64,000 nt of DNA, from the NCBI GenBank assembly GCA_013360285.1, contig JABWCM010000004.1, positions 1-64,000 on the forward strand. The letters are read 5' to 3'. How positions within the stretch are numbered: the stretch's first letter is position 1; every line of letters begins with the position of its first letter. Both the position numbers and the translations under genes were made by a program. Below the pieces are notes generated by a model. It was given only the letters and a program-made list of their open reading frames with translations. It ran no database searches and was not told the origin of the DNA. Below are positions 1 through 8,610 of the stretch, in pieces. Origin of the DNA: Myxococcales bacterium (lineage in GTDB: Bacteria > Myxococcota_A > UBA9042 > JABWCM01).

Positions 1-96
1 TACCTTCGGGTACGCCTCCGGTGGGCCTCAGTCGGCAGGCCCGCCTCGCTACGGCCACTGTCTCGCTCGCCGTTATTTTTTTCCCAAACACCCTCT
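1..96 (+). repeat. R3 palindromic element, right part (cut by window start)
   Basis: This is the right-hand part of the element seen complete at 51436-51613. The two match almost base for base from the apical hairpin (TACC-TTCG-GGTACGC) to the terminus CCCAAACACCCTCT. The left arm lies outside the window. An R2 element follows directly. Confidence 0.85.
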
Positions 97-262
97 AAGA
101 GGCTCAGCGGAAATAGATAAATGAGTCTTGACTGGCTAATTTAGGCTGCCTTGGCCATGCCGGTCGGTGCGGTATATACTCAATATAACCTCAGTCGGGT
201 CCCGACCAATGCAGCACTAAATTAGCTCTCTCGGGGTCACTTTTGGCTCGAAGCTGACCCCC
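97..262 (+). repeat. R2 palindromic element
   Basis: The left end reads GGCTCAGCGGAAATAGATAA and the right end GGCTCGAAGCTGACCCC. An inner stem (CTAATTTAG / CTAAATTAG) encloses a central hairpin, GGTATAT-ACTCA-ATATAACC. Compared with the copy at 26665 (GGAATAT / ATATTCC) the hairpin sequence differs but the pairing is largely kept. It abuts the R3 fragment on its left and ends 22 bp before the stop of the next, convergent gene. Confidence 0.85.
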
Positions 263-284
263 GCTATCTTGTTGGAAATCCGGG

Positions 285-2081
285 TTAAAACGAACCACAC
301 TGACACGGTGTAGTACACGCACCTTGTGCCTGCTCGACGCATGTTGAGTCCCAAGCTACGTCGCAGCAGAACGGATCGGTTGGGCAGATACAATCTTCAC
401 AAAACGGATTTCCGCAACCGGGTACATTGGTGCCCAACACGCAGCAAAACTCGGTCGGGAAGGTTTGGCACAAGGCGATCGCTTCATCGGCGCACACGGC
501 ATCCCATGCTGCTTCGCAGCAAAACGCGTCGACATCGCAGACCTTTTGGCAGCAGTCGACATCATCGCAACCCGTTGTTCCGTTGGGTTCGTAACACGAC
601 CCCCCTTTTCCGGGGCATCCCAATACCGCACATCCGCAGTCGTTGGGACAGGATAGGTTTGCAAGTTCCACACACGCCATGTCCCATGCCACGTCACAGC
701 AGAAGTCATCGAGTTCGCATACGCAGGCTTCGCACGCCGGATTGTCGCATCTCGGCAGTGTTCCCGGGCTTAAACAACAGTCGGCCAGAAGCGGACAATT
801 ACACTCAAACGGGCAATCGCCGTTGGCTTCGCCGACACAAATTTCGTCCCAGGCCGTGTTGCAGCAAAATGCGTCCAGATTGCAAACACAGGTTTCGCAT
901 GCGGAATCCCCGCAGCCGGGATTCGGGCCGGCGGCGTCGCAGCAGCCGCCGCTGGAAGCCGAGCATTCACAACCTCCTTCGGCCACCAATTGAATCTGCC
1001 CGCGGATTTCCCCGCCTGGAAAGGCACTGGTGTGGATATTGATGTAATAAAGCCCCTGTAACAACGTGGTTATCTGTTGGGCGGTTAACGATAAAATGCC
1101 CGATTTGACTGCCCCGGCCGGCAACGGAAACACCACCGGACCATTTGTTCCCACCGGGGCTTGATGAATGTGGGCCGCGGTTTCCGGCGCGGTCAGGCCT
1201 GAATGAAGGATAACATATCCCAACACACCATCGCTTAGGGTCAAAAACGCTTCGCCCGTGGCCGGTGAAGCGTTTGGAGGTACCTCTGACGCACCGGATA
1301 GTGCGGCATAGAACAGAGTGTTGCCCACAGCACAGTCGATGATGGCTTTGTCGGCACAGGTTTCGTCCCAAACCACCTCGCAACACAGTGGATCCAGGGC
1401 ACAGACGCATTGTTGACACGCGATGCCGCCGTCATTACACCCCGGTGAGTCAAACGCCTGACAACAATCATCGGTGAGCGGAGCGCAACTGCCGCACCCC
1501 AGTGTGGCGACTTCGACAACACAAAGATTGTCCCATGCGGTGTCACAACAATAGCTGTCTTCCGCGCACACACAATCGACCCAGGCGGCGTCGGCACAAC
1601 CAGGTGTTTCGGCAGGCAGGCAGCAGTCATTGGTACAGCTTCCACAGTCCTGCGGACAACTAATACAGTTTTCGGAATTCAATTCGCTGCAAAATCCGTC
1701 CCCACACACATACAACTGGCAGGCGTCGGGGCAACCATCGCTGTTGGAGTCAATGGCGACATCCAGCGACTGCCCCAGTGTATAGGAAATCGTTAACTGA
1801 ACATCTACGACGGTTAACTGATCATCACAGTTGGCGTCGGTCAACGTTGGGTCGACGCCGCCAATACACCCCGGAGCCCCGCCGGTATCTCCACTTAAGC
1901 TCCACAGTGCGAGCAGCACCTGGCATTGAACATCGACTACATTGGTTTTGCCGTCGCCAGTCACATCGCCCAAAGGTGTCAAACAAGCGGCACCGGCAAG
2001 CGGAATGGGTTGAATCAGCGTGACAATAACTGCTGTTACCACCATAACATAAGTAACATAACGTACCTTGAACTTGTCCAT
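285..2081 (-). CDS. Secreted Cys-rich protein: dockerin-like module, CCxxxWDxxC repeats, CHRD domain
   Basis: A 598-residue exported protein of unknown function. The start ATG follows GGAGGTCCT; the N-terminus MDKFKVRYVTYVMVV is a signal peptide ending near LAGAA. Residues about 32-115 form a dockerin-like pair of calcium loops (GDVTGDGKTNVVDVQC and NCDDQLTVVDVQ) ending in DGCPDAC. Six repeats of about 45 residues follow, with pattern CC..PGC...C..CVC..D.FCC..WD..C...A...C. A CHRD domain (SGASEVPPN ... AHIH ... GEIRGQI) lies between repeats 2 and 3. Nearly every repeat Cys is conserved, which suggests disulphide-rich extracellular modules. The divergent neighbour at 2558 has the same N-terminal module, so the two may act together at the cell surface; that is inference. 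The frame extends 74 codons further upstream, but only this start gives a signal peptide. Confidence 0.85.
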   Translation of the reverse strand: MDKFKVRYVTYVMVVTAVIVTLIQPIPLAGAACLTPLGDVTGDGKTNVVDVQCQVLLALWSLSGDTGGAPGCIGGVDPTLTDANCDDQLTVVDVQLTISYTLGQSLDVAIDSNSDGCPDACQLYVCGDGFCSELNSENCISCPQDCGSCTNDCCLPAETPGCADAAWVDCVCAEDSYCCDTAWDNLCVVEVATLGCGSCAPLTDDCCQAFDSPGCNDGGIACQQCVCALDPLCCEVVWDETCADKAIIDCAVGNTLFYAALSGASEVPPNASPATGEAFLTLSDGVLGYVILHSGLTAPETAAHIHQAPVGTNGPVVFPLPAGAVKSGILSLTAQQITTLLQGLYYINIHTSAFPGGEIRGQIQLVAEGGCECSASSGGCCDAAGPNPGCGDSACETCVCNLDAFCCNTAWDEICVGEANGDCPFECNCPLLADCCLSPGTLPRCDNPACEACVCELDDFCCDVAWDMACVELANLSCPNDCGCAVLGCPGKGGSCYEPNGTTGCDDVDCCQKVCDVDAFCCEAAWDAVCADEAIALCQTFPTEFCCVLGTNVPGCGNPFCEDCICPTDPFCCDVAWDSTCVEQAQGACTTPCQCGSF

Positions 2082-2557
2082 AGGACCTCCGCAGGACCTC
2101 CGCCGATGATGTATACAAACGTAACCATTACGAAAACCGAAGCTGCGTTGGGGCACAATCCATGCTGTGAGGGTGTGGTCCCGGTTGAACTCGGTGGTTG
2201 TCTCATTGGTATGATGACCTTTCCCGGGGCCAATTGCAATCTGTGCCGCACACCGGACAACCCGCTTGTCGGCGTACCTAATTGGACTGGAAGCGTTCGC
2301 CAAAGGTCAAAATCGGACTTACAACGTCCGAAAATAGCCGTCCAGGGTTTGCGAATGTCCCGATATGGCGGAAACGCCTGTAAAATTCCGGTCGCACCGC
2401 CTTTGACAGAAAACGACCATCGTCCTACGCTGCAAATCCAGCGGGAGAAACTTAAAAACCTTGCGGCGTCAACTACACCGAACGGAGAGGTCGCAGAGGC
2501 GTTGATGTGGGCCGGAATTGCCTCACGAATTTGTCCTTTTTTACCCGGAGATCACTC
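2082..2557. other. Divergent intergenic region, no gene seen
   Basis: It separates two divergent secreted-protein genes that share an N-terminal dockerin-like module, so both promoters should lie here. I see ribosome-binding sites at both edges (GGAGGT before the left gene, CCGGAG before the right) but no confident promoter motif, hairpin or repeat. The open frames crossing it lack coding character. Confidence 0.5.
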
Positions 2558-5500
2558 ATGGAAAATCCTGTCCAGACCATGAATTGTATAGTGCCTATCA
2601 AGTCGCCAAGGTGGCCTCTTGCTGCCTTTTCACTATGGGTCGGGCTTCTTCTAATTGCCGTCGGAATACCTAAGCAAAGCTTTGCAGGGCAATGCCTTAG
2701 CCCGGTAGGTGATGTCAACGGCAACGGTGCAACCAATATCGTTGACGTTCAATGTCTTATATTAGCATCGTTGTGGTCCTTAAATAATCAGGAAGGGTCG
2801 CCACCGGATTGTATTGCCGGAACACCGGACACCGCCGACGTCAACTGTGATTTCCAGTTGTCTGTGGTCGACGTTCAAGTGCTTGTCAATCTTGCACTCG
2901 GGTCACCGTTATCACCGCAAATCGACGGCGACACCGACGGTTGCCCCGACGCCTGCACCGCTGTATGTGGAGATGGGGTGTGCGAGTTCTTTGAACAGTG
3001 TGCTACGTGTCAATCAGACTGTGGATCGTGCACGGGATCCTGTTGCTCCGCCCATCCGTCGATAGGGTGCGACAGCGACGGGTGTACGGCTTGTGTTGTC
3101 AATATCAATGATGGTTGTGCCACCTCCAACTGGTCAGGAATTTGCTCGGCCATCGCGTTTGAAGACTGCGCCGACTTCTGTGCTTGTGCATTGGTACCCA
3201 GCAACCCTCCGCCGGGTGTTTTGCCCGAAGAAAGCAAAGGAAGTGCCGTTGCAATTACCGCCGATGATTTGTTTTTGCTCATGGTCAATACCGATGACGG
3301 GTCCATTTCCGTGATCGATGGCCAAGACTATACGTTGCTGCGCACCATTTCGGTTGGGGGAAGCCATTTTGAACCGACCCAATTGGTCATTGGCAGCGAC
3401 GACCGAACTGTTTATGTGACCAACAAAGCACACGGTTCGGTGACCCGCATCACCGATTTTGATCAGGATAATCCGCAGGTGGACCCTCCGCTTGCCACGG
3501 GCAGTGAACCGGTAGGGCTTGCTTTGACCCCTACCGGCGCGACCCTGTATGTTGCCAACTCGGTAGACGGGACTATTACGCTAATCGATACAGCCACTTG
3601 GCAGATAGCCGGGGTCATTGATACCCCAGGCGTCCCCTGGGCCATTGCGGTCACCAACGACTTGGACACCGATGACAGCGACGAAACCGTTTTTGTTACC
3701 CGGTTTTGGTCGGTTCCATCGGAGATAGTTGACGAAACCTTTACACCCCAGTCGTCCGGCGAAGGCACCGACTTTGGTCGTAAGGGGCTTGTCTATTATT
3801 TCGGAACGGGTGCCACGGAAGTGGAGGGCACCATTGACTTGTTGCCGATCCAAAACGTGGGTTTTGATGATCCGTCCACCAAAAAACTTCCCCAAGGCTG
3901 TTTCCCCAATCAGTTGTCGTCCATCGCATTACGTAAGGGACGTGGGTACGTGGTGCACACCTGCGCCGGTCCGCGTGGCCCGGTCCAGTTCAACGTCAAC
4001 ATGCAGGGTGCGGTTTCGGTGTTCGAAATCGACTCCAAACAAGAACTGCCCGACAAAGGCGGCACCGTCAACTTAAACGCGCTGGTGAAAAATCAGTCCG
4101 CGGAAAACGGCGGGCGGCAGTTTATCAATCAGCCGACCGATATCGCGTTTATCCCCAACAAAACCATTGCTTATGTAACCGCAGGCGGCAGCAATCTTAT
4201 TTTGCGCGTCAATTTTGCGACAACCAAAGGCAAAGTCGAAGTGGGCTCGGCCTTCAACTTCCATGTGCCCGTGGGCGGATTTCCGCAAGGAACGGCTGTT
4301 TCTCATGACGGCAAACGGTTTTTTTCCGCCAACTTGATCGGTCGGTCATTGTCTGCGGTTGTGGTTGCAACCCAATCGGTTGTTGCCACAACTCAGTCCA
4401 CACCGCTACCGCTCGACGGCACGGACGAACATACGATTTGGAACGGAAAACGGTTTTTTAACACGTCCACCAAACGGTGGTCTAAAGAATCGTGGGGGAG
4501 TTGCGTCTCGTGCCACCCAGGAGGTTTAAGCGACAACGTCACCTGGCATTTTGCCGCCGGGCCGAGGCAGTCGACTTCGCTGGACGGCAGTTTTTCCAAA
4601 ACCAATCCGGCCGACCAGAGAATCTTTAACTGGACCGCGATTTTTGACGAAGTGGCCGATTTTGAAGCCAATACGCGGGGTGTCTCCGGCGGCAAAGGGG
4701 CGATTACCGATGCGAACGACAACGTAATTCCGCTCAATGCCGCCATTGTGAACGGAGTCGCGCAGAACCACCAACAGCTCAATGGTTCTGCGGAGTTTCT
4801 TGTGGATCATCTGGCAAGCTTAAATGACTGGAATGAAATCAAACGTTACATGCAAACCATTCGGGCTCCACGAGGTGCAACCAATCAGGATCCGGACATG
4901 GTAGCAATGGGGCGCCTGTATTTTGAGTTGTTTGGGTGTACCAACTGCCATAGCGGCCCCAAATGGACCATATCGACCCGGTATTTTACGCCGTCGTTGG
5001 CCCAAAACGATGCCCTCAAAACCATGGCGGTCAACGCATCCAGCCTGCCTTCTGGGTTAAATACCGAGACGATTCAACTCGGTGCCGAAGTGGCAAATGG
5101 ACAGACCATTGCGCCACCTCGATTGGGTTGTGCCATACGCAACGTTGGAACTTTTGGAGATGCCGCGGTGGAAGTAAAAGCCGACATGGTGTCCAAAGCA
5201 CAGGGGCAAAACGGTTATAACATTCCGTCGCTGCTTGGGTTGGCCTACGGAGCCCCTTATTTGCATCATGGTGGTGCCGAAACCTTAAAGGACCTCTTTT
5301 CGTCGGCTTATGCCGACCACCATCAAGCCTACGCACCGGGTTTGTTTGACGCCGTAGATACCAATGTGGACGAAGCTATGTCCCGCGACGCCTTGATCGC
5401 CTTTTTGTTGACGATTGACGAAACCACTGAACCGTTTCCTATTCCCGCAGGCGCCAATATTTGCCCGGATCTCGGGGAACCGCCGCCTGCGATCTTACCA

Positions 5501-7744
5501 GGAGAAAGTAAGGGCAGTTCTGTTGCAGTGAGCCCGAACGGCAAGTGGGTGGCCATGGTCAATACCGATTTAGGAACGGTCAGTATTGTCAACGCCGACA
5601 CGATGGCTGTGGCACACACAGCCGATGTAGGTTCCAGCACGTCGGAACCGGCCCAACTGGTGTTTGGACCGGATTCAAAAACGGTTTATGTAACCAACAA
5701 AGCAGACGGTACCGTCGTGAAAATCACGCTCAACGGCGCGTTGACACCTACGATTTCGTCGCCGCTGGCCACCGGAAGCGAGTGTTTTGGACTTGGACTC
5801 TCTCCTTCGGGCCGACGGCTATACGTTGCCAATACTGCAGATGGTACGGTCAGCGTGGTCGATACCGTTACATGGACCAAGTTATACGACGTGGACACCC
5901 CTGGTTTGCCGTGGGCGATTGCGGTCACCAACGACTTGGATGGTTCGGACAACGACGAATCGGTGTTCATCACTCGGTTCTGGTCGGTACCATCCGGCAT
6001 CGTTGATCCGGATTTTGCCCCACAAAGCAGCGGCGAAGGCACGGATTTTGGCCGCAAAGGGGTCATTTATCGGTTGGGCGCGTTGGACTCAACACTTTCA
6101 GGTGAGATCGATCTGTTGCCGATCGGCGATGTTGGATTTTCCGCGCCGGCCGGACCGGTTGTGCCACAGGGGTGTTTTCCCAACCAATTGGCCAATATCG
6201 TGTTGCACAACGGGCGCGGATACGTGGTGAACACGTGCGCCGGCCCTCGGGGACCCGTTAACTTTAACGTCAACGTGCAGGGAGTGGTGTCGGTATTTGA
6301 TCTCGACACATTGGATGAAGATCTGTCGGGTGTCGGCACCGCCAACCTGAACGCCCTGGTCAAAAATCAAAGCGCTGAAAACGGTGGGCGCCAGTTTGTA
6401 AACGTTCCTTGGGATATCGCGTTTATCCCCGGAACCAACGAAGGTTATGTAGCGGCCATGGGCAGTAATTTACTGCTTCGGGTGGTATATGATGTGGCCA
6501 ACGGTAGCCTGTCAATTGGTGCGTCCGGTGCGTTGCATGTTCCCGTAGGCAGCGCACCGACCGGAATCGCCATTTCTCCGAACGGGAAGATGGCGTATGT
6601 GGCCAACGAAATATCGCGAACACTGAGTATTGTCGACTTAAACCAACAGAGCGTGGTTCAGACAATCCAATCGGCTCCGCTTCCGACTCCCGGCAGTGAC
6701 GAAGCAAGTGTGTTGGCGGGGAAAAAGTTCTTTAATACCGCGACCAAACGTTGGTCCAAGGAATCCTGGGGCAGTTGTGTTGCTTGCCATCCCAATGGTC
6801 TCAGCGACAACGTGACGTGGCATTTTGCGGCGGGTCCCCGACAATCCACGAGCCTCGACGGCAGTTTTTCCAAGTCGGATCCTTCGGACCAGCGGATTTT
6901 TAACTGGACGGCCATTTTCGACGAAGTAGCCGATTTTGAACTCAATACGCGTGGTGTTTCGGGTGGGAAAGGGGCGATTGTAGACGCTTCCGACAATCCG
7001 ATTCCGCTAAACGCCGTCAACGTGAACGGGGTGATCGAAAATCACCAGGGGTTGAGCGGCTCCACGGAATTTGTAGTCGACAATATTTCGAGCCTTGCGG
7101 ACTGGAACGAAATCAGGGACTACATGCGAACGATTCGGCCTCCGAAAGCTCCGTCCAACCTGGATCCAGCGTTGGTTGCCGCTGGTCGCCAACGTTTTGA
7201 AGACGCGGCCTGCCAAAACTGCCACGGCGGTGCGAAGTGGACGATTTCCAAACGTTTTTATACACCGTCGGTCACGACCAATGCCGGTTTAACCACGTTG
7301 GCGATCAATGCAAGTTCGTTGCCGCCGGGTCAAAATGAGAACGCGGTTGTGCTGGGAGCCGAAGTGGTCAACGGTACAACCATTGCACCGCCGCGGATTG
7401 CATGTGTGCTGCGAAACGTCGGTACATTTGGGGAAGCCGCGGTGGAAAAAAAGGCGGACATGACGTCGATAGCCCAGGGTCAAAAAGGCTATAACCCGCC
7501 GTCATTGTTGGGTTTGGTCTTTGGTGCTCCCTATTTGCATGACGGGTCGGCAGAAACACTTGAAGAGTTGTTCAGCGAAAAGTACGCGGCTCATCACCAA
7601 GCCAACAGCCCGGGATTTTTGGCGAATGTGGATACCGATCCGGTGGCGCAGCAAGCAAGGGCGGAACTGATCGCTTTCCTTCTGTCGATCGACACGACCA
7701 CCACCCCGTTTCCGATCCCACCCGGCGCGGTGATTTGTCCGTAA
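2558..7744 (+). CDS. Giant secreted protein: dockerin-like module plus two tandem beta-propeller/di-haem cytochrome units
   Basis: A 1728-residue exported protein. The ATG follows CCGGAG; the signal peptide spans about residues 10-40 (LAAFSLWVGLLLIAVG). Residues about 45-135 are a dockerin-like module (GDVNGNGATNIVDVQC), then a Cys-rich stretch. A unit of about 760 residues occurs twice, from about 220 and about 978. Each unit has YVTN/YncE-like propeller repeats (TVYVTNKA, LYVANSVDGT) followed by two c-type haem sites: SCVSCH and GCTNCH in unit 1, SCVACH and ACQNCH in unit 2. Each cytochrome half ends in GAPYLH.G.AETL..LF, as in MauG/di-haem peroxidase proteins. Long stretches match between units (ITRFWSVPS, SGEGTDFGRKG, NLNALVKNQSAENGGRQF). 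It probably binds four haems outside the cytoplasm and does redox or electron-transfer chemistry; substrate unknown. Confidence 0.85.
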   Translation: MENPVQTMNCIVPIKSPRWPLAAFSLWVGLLLIAVGIPKQSFAGQCLSPVGDVNGNGATNIVDVQCLILASLWSLNNQEGSPPDCIAGTPDTADVNCDFQLSVVDVQVLVNLALGSPLSPQIDGDTDGCPDACTAVCGDGVCEFFEQCATCQSDCGSCTGSCCSAHPSIGCDSDGCTACVVNINDGCATSNWSGICSAIAFEDCADFCACALVPSNPPPGVLPEESKGSAVAITADDLFLLMVNTDDGSISVIDGQDYTLLRTISVGGSHFEPTQLVIGSDDRTVYVTNKAHGSVTRITDFDQDNPQVDPPLATGSEPVGLALTPTGATLYVANSVDGTITLIDTATWQIAGVIDTPGVPWAIAVTNDLDTDDSDETVFVTRFWSVPSEIVDETFTPQSSGEGTDFGRKGLVYYFGTGATEVEGTIDLLPIQNVGFDDPSTKKLPQGCFPNQLSSIALRKGRGYVVHTCAGPRGPVQFNVNMQGAVSVFEIDSKQELPDKGGTVNLNALVKNQSAENGGRQFINQPTDIAFIPNKTIAYVTAGGSNLILRVNFATTKGKVEVGSAFNFHVPVGGFPQGTAVSHDGKRFFSANLIGRSLSAVVVATQSVVATTQSTPLPLDGTDEHTIWNGKRFFNTSTKRWSKESWGSCVSCHPGGLSDNVTWHFAAGPRQSTSLDGSFSKTNPADQRIFNWTAIFDEVADFEANTRGVSGGKGAITDANDNVIPLNAAIVNGVAQNHQQLNGSAEFLVDHLASLNDWNEIKRYMQTIRAPRGATNQDPDMVAMGRLYFELFGCTNCHSGPKWTISTRYFTPSLAQNDALKTMAVNASSLPSGLNTETIQLGAEVANGQTIAPPRLGCAIRNVGTFGDAAVEVKADMVSKAQGQNGYNIPSLLGLAYGAPYLHHGGAETLKDLFSSAYADHHQAYAPGLFDAVDTNVDEAMSRDALIAFLLTIDETTEPFPIPAGANICPDLGEPPPAILPGESKGSSVAVSPNGKWVAMVNTDLGTVSIVNADTMAVAHTADVGSSTSEPAQLVFGPDSKTVYVTNKADGTVVKITLNGALTPTISSPLATGSECFGLGLSPSGRRLYVANTADGTVSVVDTVTWTKLYDVDTPGLPWAIAVTNDLDGSDNDESVFITRFWSVPSGIVDPDFAPQSSGEGTDFGRKGVIYRLGALDSTLSGEIDLLPIGDVGFSAPAGPVVPQGCFPNQLANIVLHNGRGYVVNTCAGPRGPVNFNVNVQGVVSVFDLDTLDEDLSGVGTANLNALVKNQSAENGGRQFVNVPWDIAFIPGTNEGYVAAMGSNLLLRVVYDVANGSLSIGASGALHVPVGSAPTGIAISPNGKMAYVANEISRTLSIVDLNQQSVVQTIQSAPLPTPGSDEASVLAGKKFFNTATKRWSKESWGSCVACHPNGLSDNVTWHFAAGPRQSTSLDGSFSKSDPSDQRIFNWTAIFDEVADFELNTRGVSGGKGAIVDASDNPIPLNAVNVNGVIENHQGLSGSTEFVVDNISSLADWNEIRDYMRTIRPPKAPSNLDPALVAAGRQRFEDAACQNCHGGAKWTISKRFYTPSVTTNAGLTTLAINASSLPPGQNENAVVLGAEVVNGTTIAPPRIACVLRNVGTFGEAAVEKKADMTSIAQGQKGYNPPSLLGLVFGAPYLHDGSAETLEELFSEKYAAHHQANSPGFLANVDTDPVAQQARAELIAFLLSIDTTTTPFPIPPGAVICP

Positions 7745-7758
7745 ACCTTCCAAGTTCC

Positions 7759-8214
7759 TCAATCGGAAATACACCGTCCGTTTCGGCATCCTCCCGGGGT
7801 TAAACACCAAGGTCCCGGGCCGGATGGGTCGGTGCAAACCTGACCTTTTCGTTGCGCCCGCACACACTTTCCTTTCCAGCAACGCCCTAACTGAGTGGTT
7901 CCGTGTGAGTCGGGAGTCGACCCCCAAATGGTGCAATACCGGTACCCCTTTGGTTTGTAGGGATTCGGATGAGGCCAGCCGTCGCATGCTTGTCCTTCTC
8001 CGACGGATTGCACACACTGATGGTCGAATTCGTAAGAGCACCGCAGGCCTTTACCACACTCCGATTTGGAGCCAAGAGTGCGGGACCACACTCCACCATT
8101 GTAACAACTGCTTCCAACACCCCGAACGGTGGTGGTACCGCCGAAACAATGGGTGAACCAAAGGGTCATCAAAACAACACAAAAAGGCAAAGCCGCTTTT
8201 GAAAACGGTTTCAT
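7759..8214 (-). CDS. Small secreted Cys-rich protein
   Basis: A 151-residue protein with a signal peptide (KAALPFCVVLMTLWFTHC). The THC could be a weak lipobox, so a lipoprotein is possible. The mature part has about 14 Cys in a knottin- or Dickkopf-like spacing (CGKGLRCSYEFDHQCVQSVGEGQACDG), a pattern common in Myxococcota surface proteins. It ends 14 bp from the stop of the convergent giant cytochrome gene. No catalytic motif is visible and the function is unknown. Confidence 0.65.
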   Translation of the reverse strand: MKPFSKAALPFCVVLMTLWFTHCFGGTTTVRGVGSSCYNGGVWSRTLGSKSECGKGLRCSYEFDHQCVQSVGEGQACDGWPHPNPYKPKGYRYCTIWGSTPDSHGTTQLGRCWKGKCVRAQRKGQVCTDPSGPGPWCLTPGGCRNGRCISD

Positions 8215-8610
8215 GTCTATCTACCCTTCAACATCGTAGGCAGGGGCAACCCCAAGTGGTTGCGGCGGCGTAAACGCCGACGGCAGTAGATGCTGCATCA
8301 AGTGAAGGAAAAAGCAAAAAAACTCCGAATTTGTGGAAAAATATGGGCGCGGACTGTGGGCGTGGATTTTGCGGCGGATTGGACTCGAAAAACCCGAGTC
8401 ATATCGGGAATATGGCGCAGGGTTTTTCTTATGGGCAGTGGGGCCAAAAGCATCCGTCCAAGTTCGTTCAGCTATTTTTTCCCAAACACCCTCGCAGAGC
8501 GGTGCTCGTGGCCTTAAGCTTGGGGGAAATTGGGTTAGCCCGTTTGGGCTTGGTGAAAAAGCACCCGTCCCATACGTTCCTTCGCCGGTAAACTCCCTTT
8601 TCAACCCCGA
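8215..8610. other. Intergenic region holding an R1 element
   Basis: Apart from the R1 element in its centre I see no gene. The open frames here run through the repeat and encode only repeat-derived peptides. Confidence 0.55.
8331..8495 (-). repeat. R1 palindromic element, reverse orientation, with an R3-like terminus
   Basis: Reversed relative to the copies at 26830, 39264 and 39654. It carries the central hairpin CATAT-TCCCG-ATATG and the long matching stretch AGTTCGTTCAGCTATTTTTT. Its outer end reads CCCAAACACCCTC, which is the R3 terminus rather than the usual R1 terminus (CACAGG). It therefore links R1 and R3 as one group, or is a recombinant. Confidence 0.8.
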
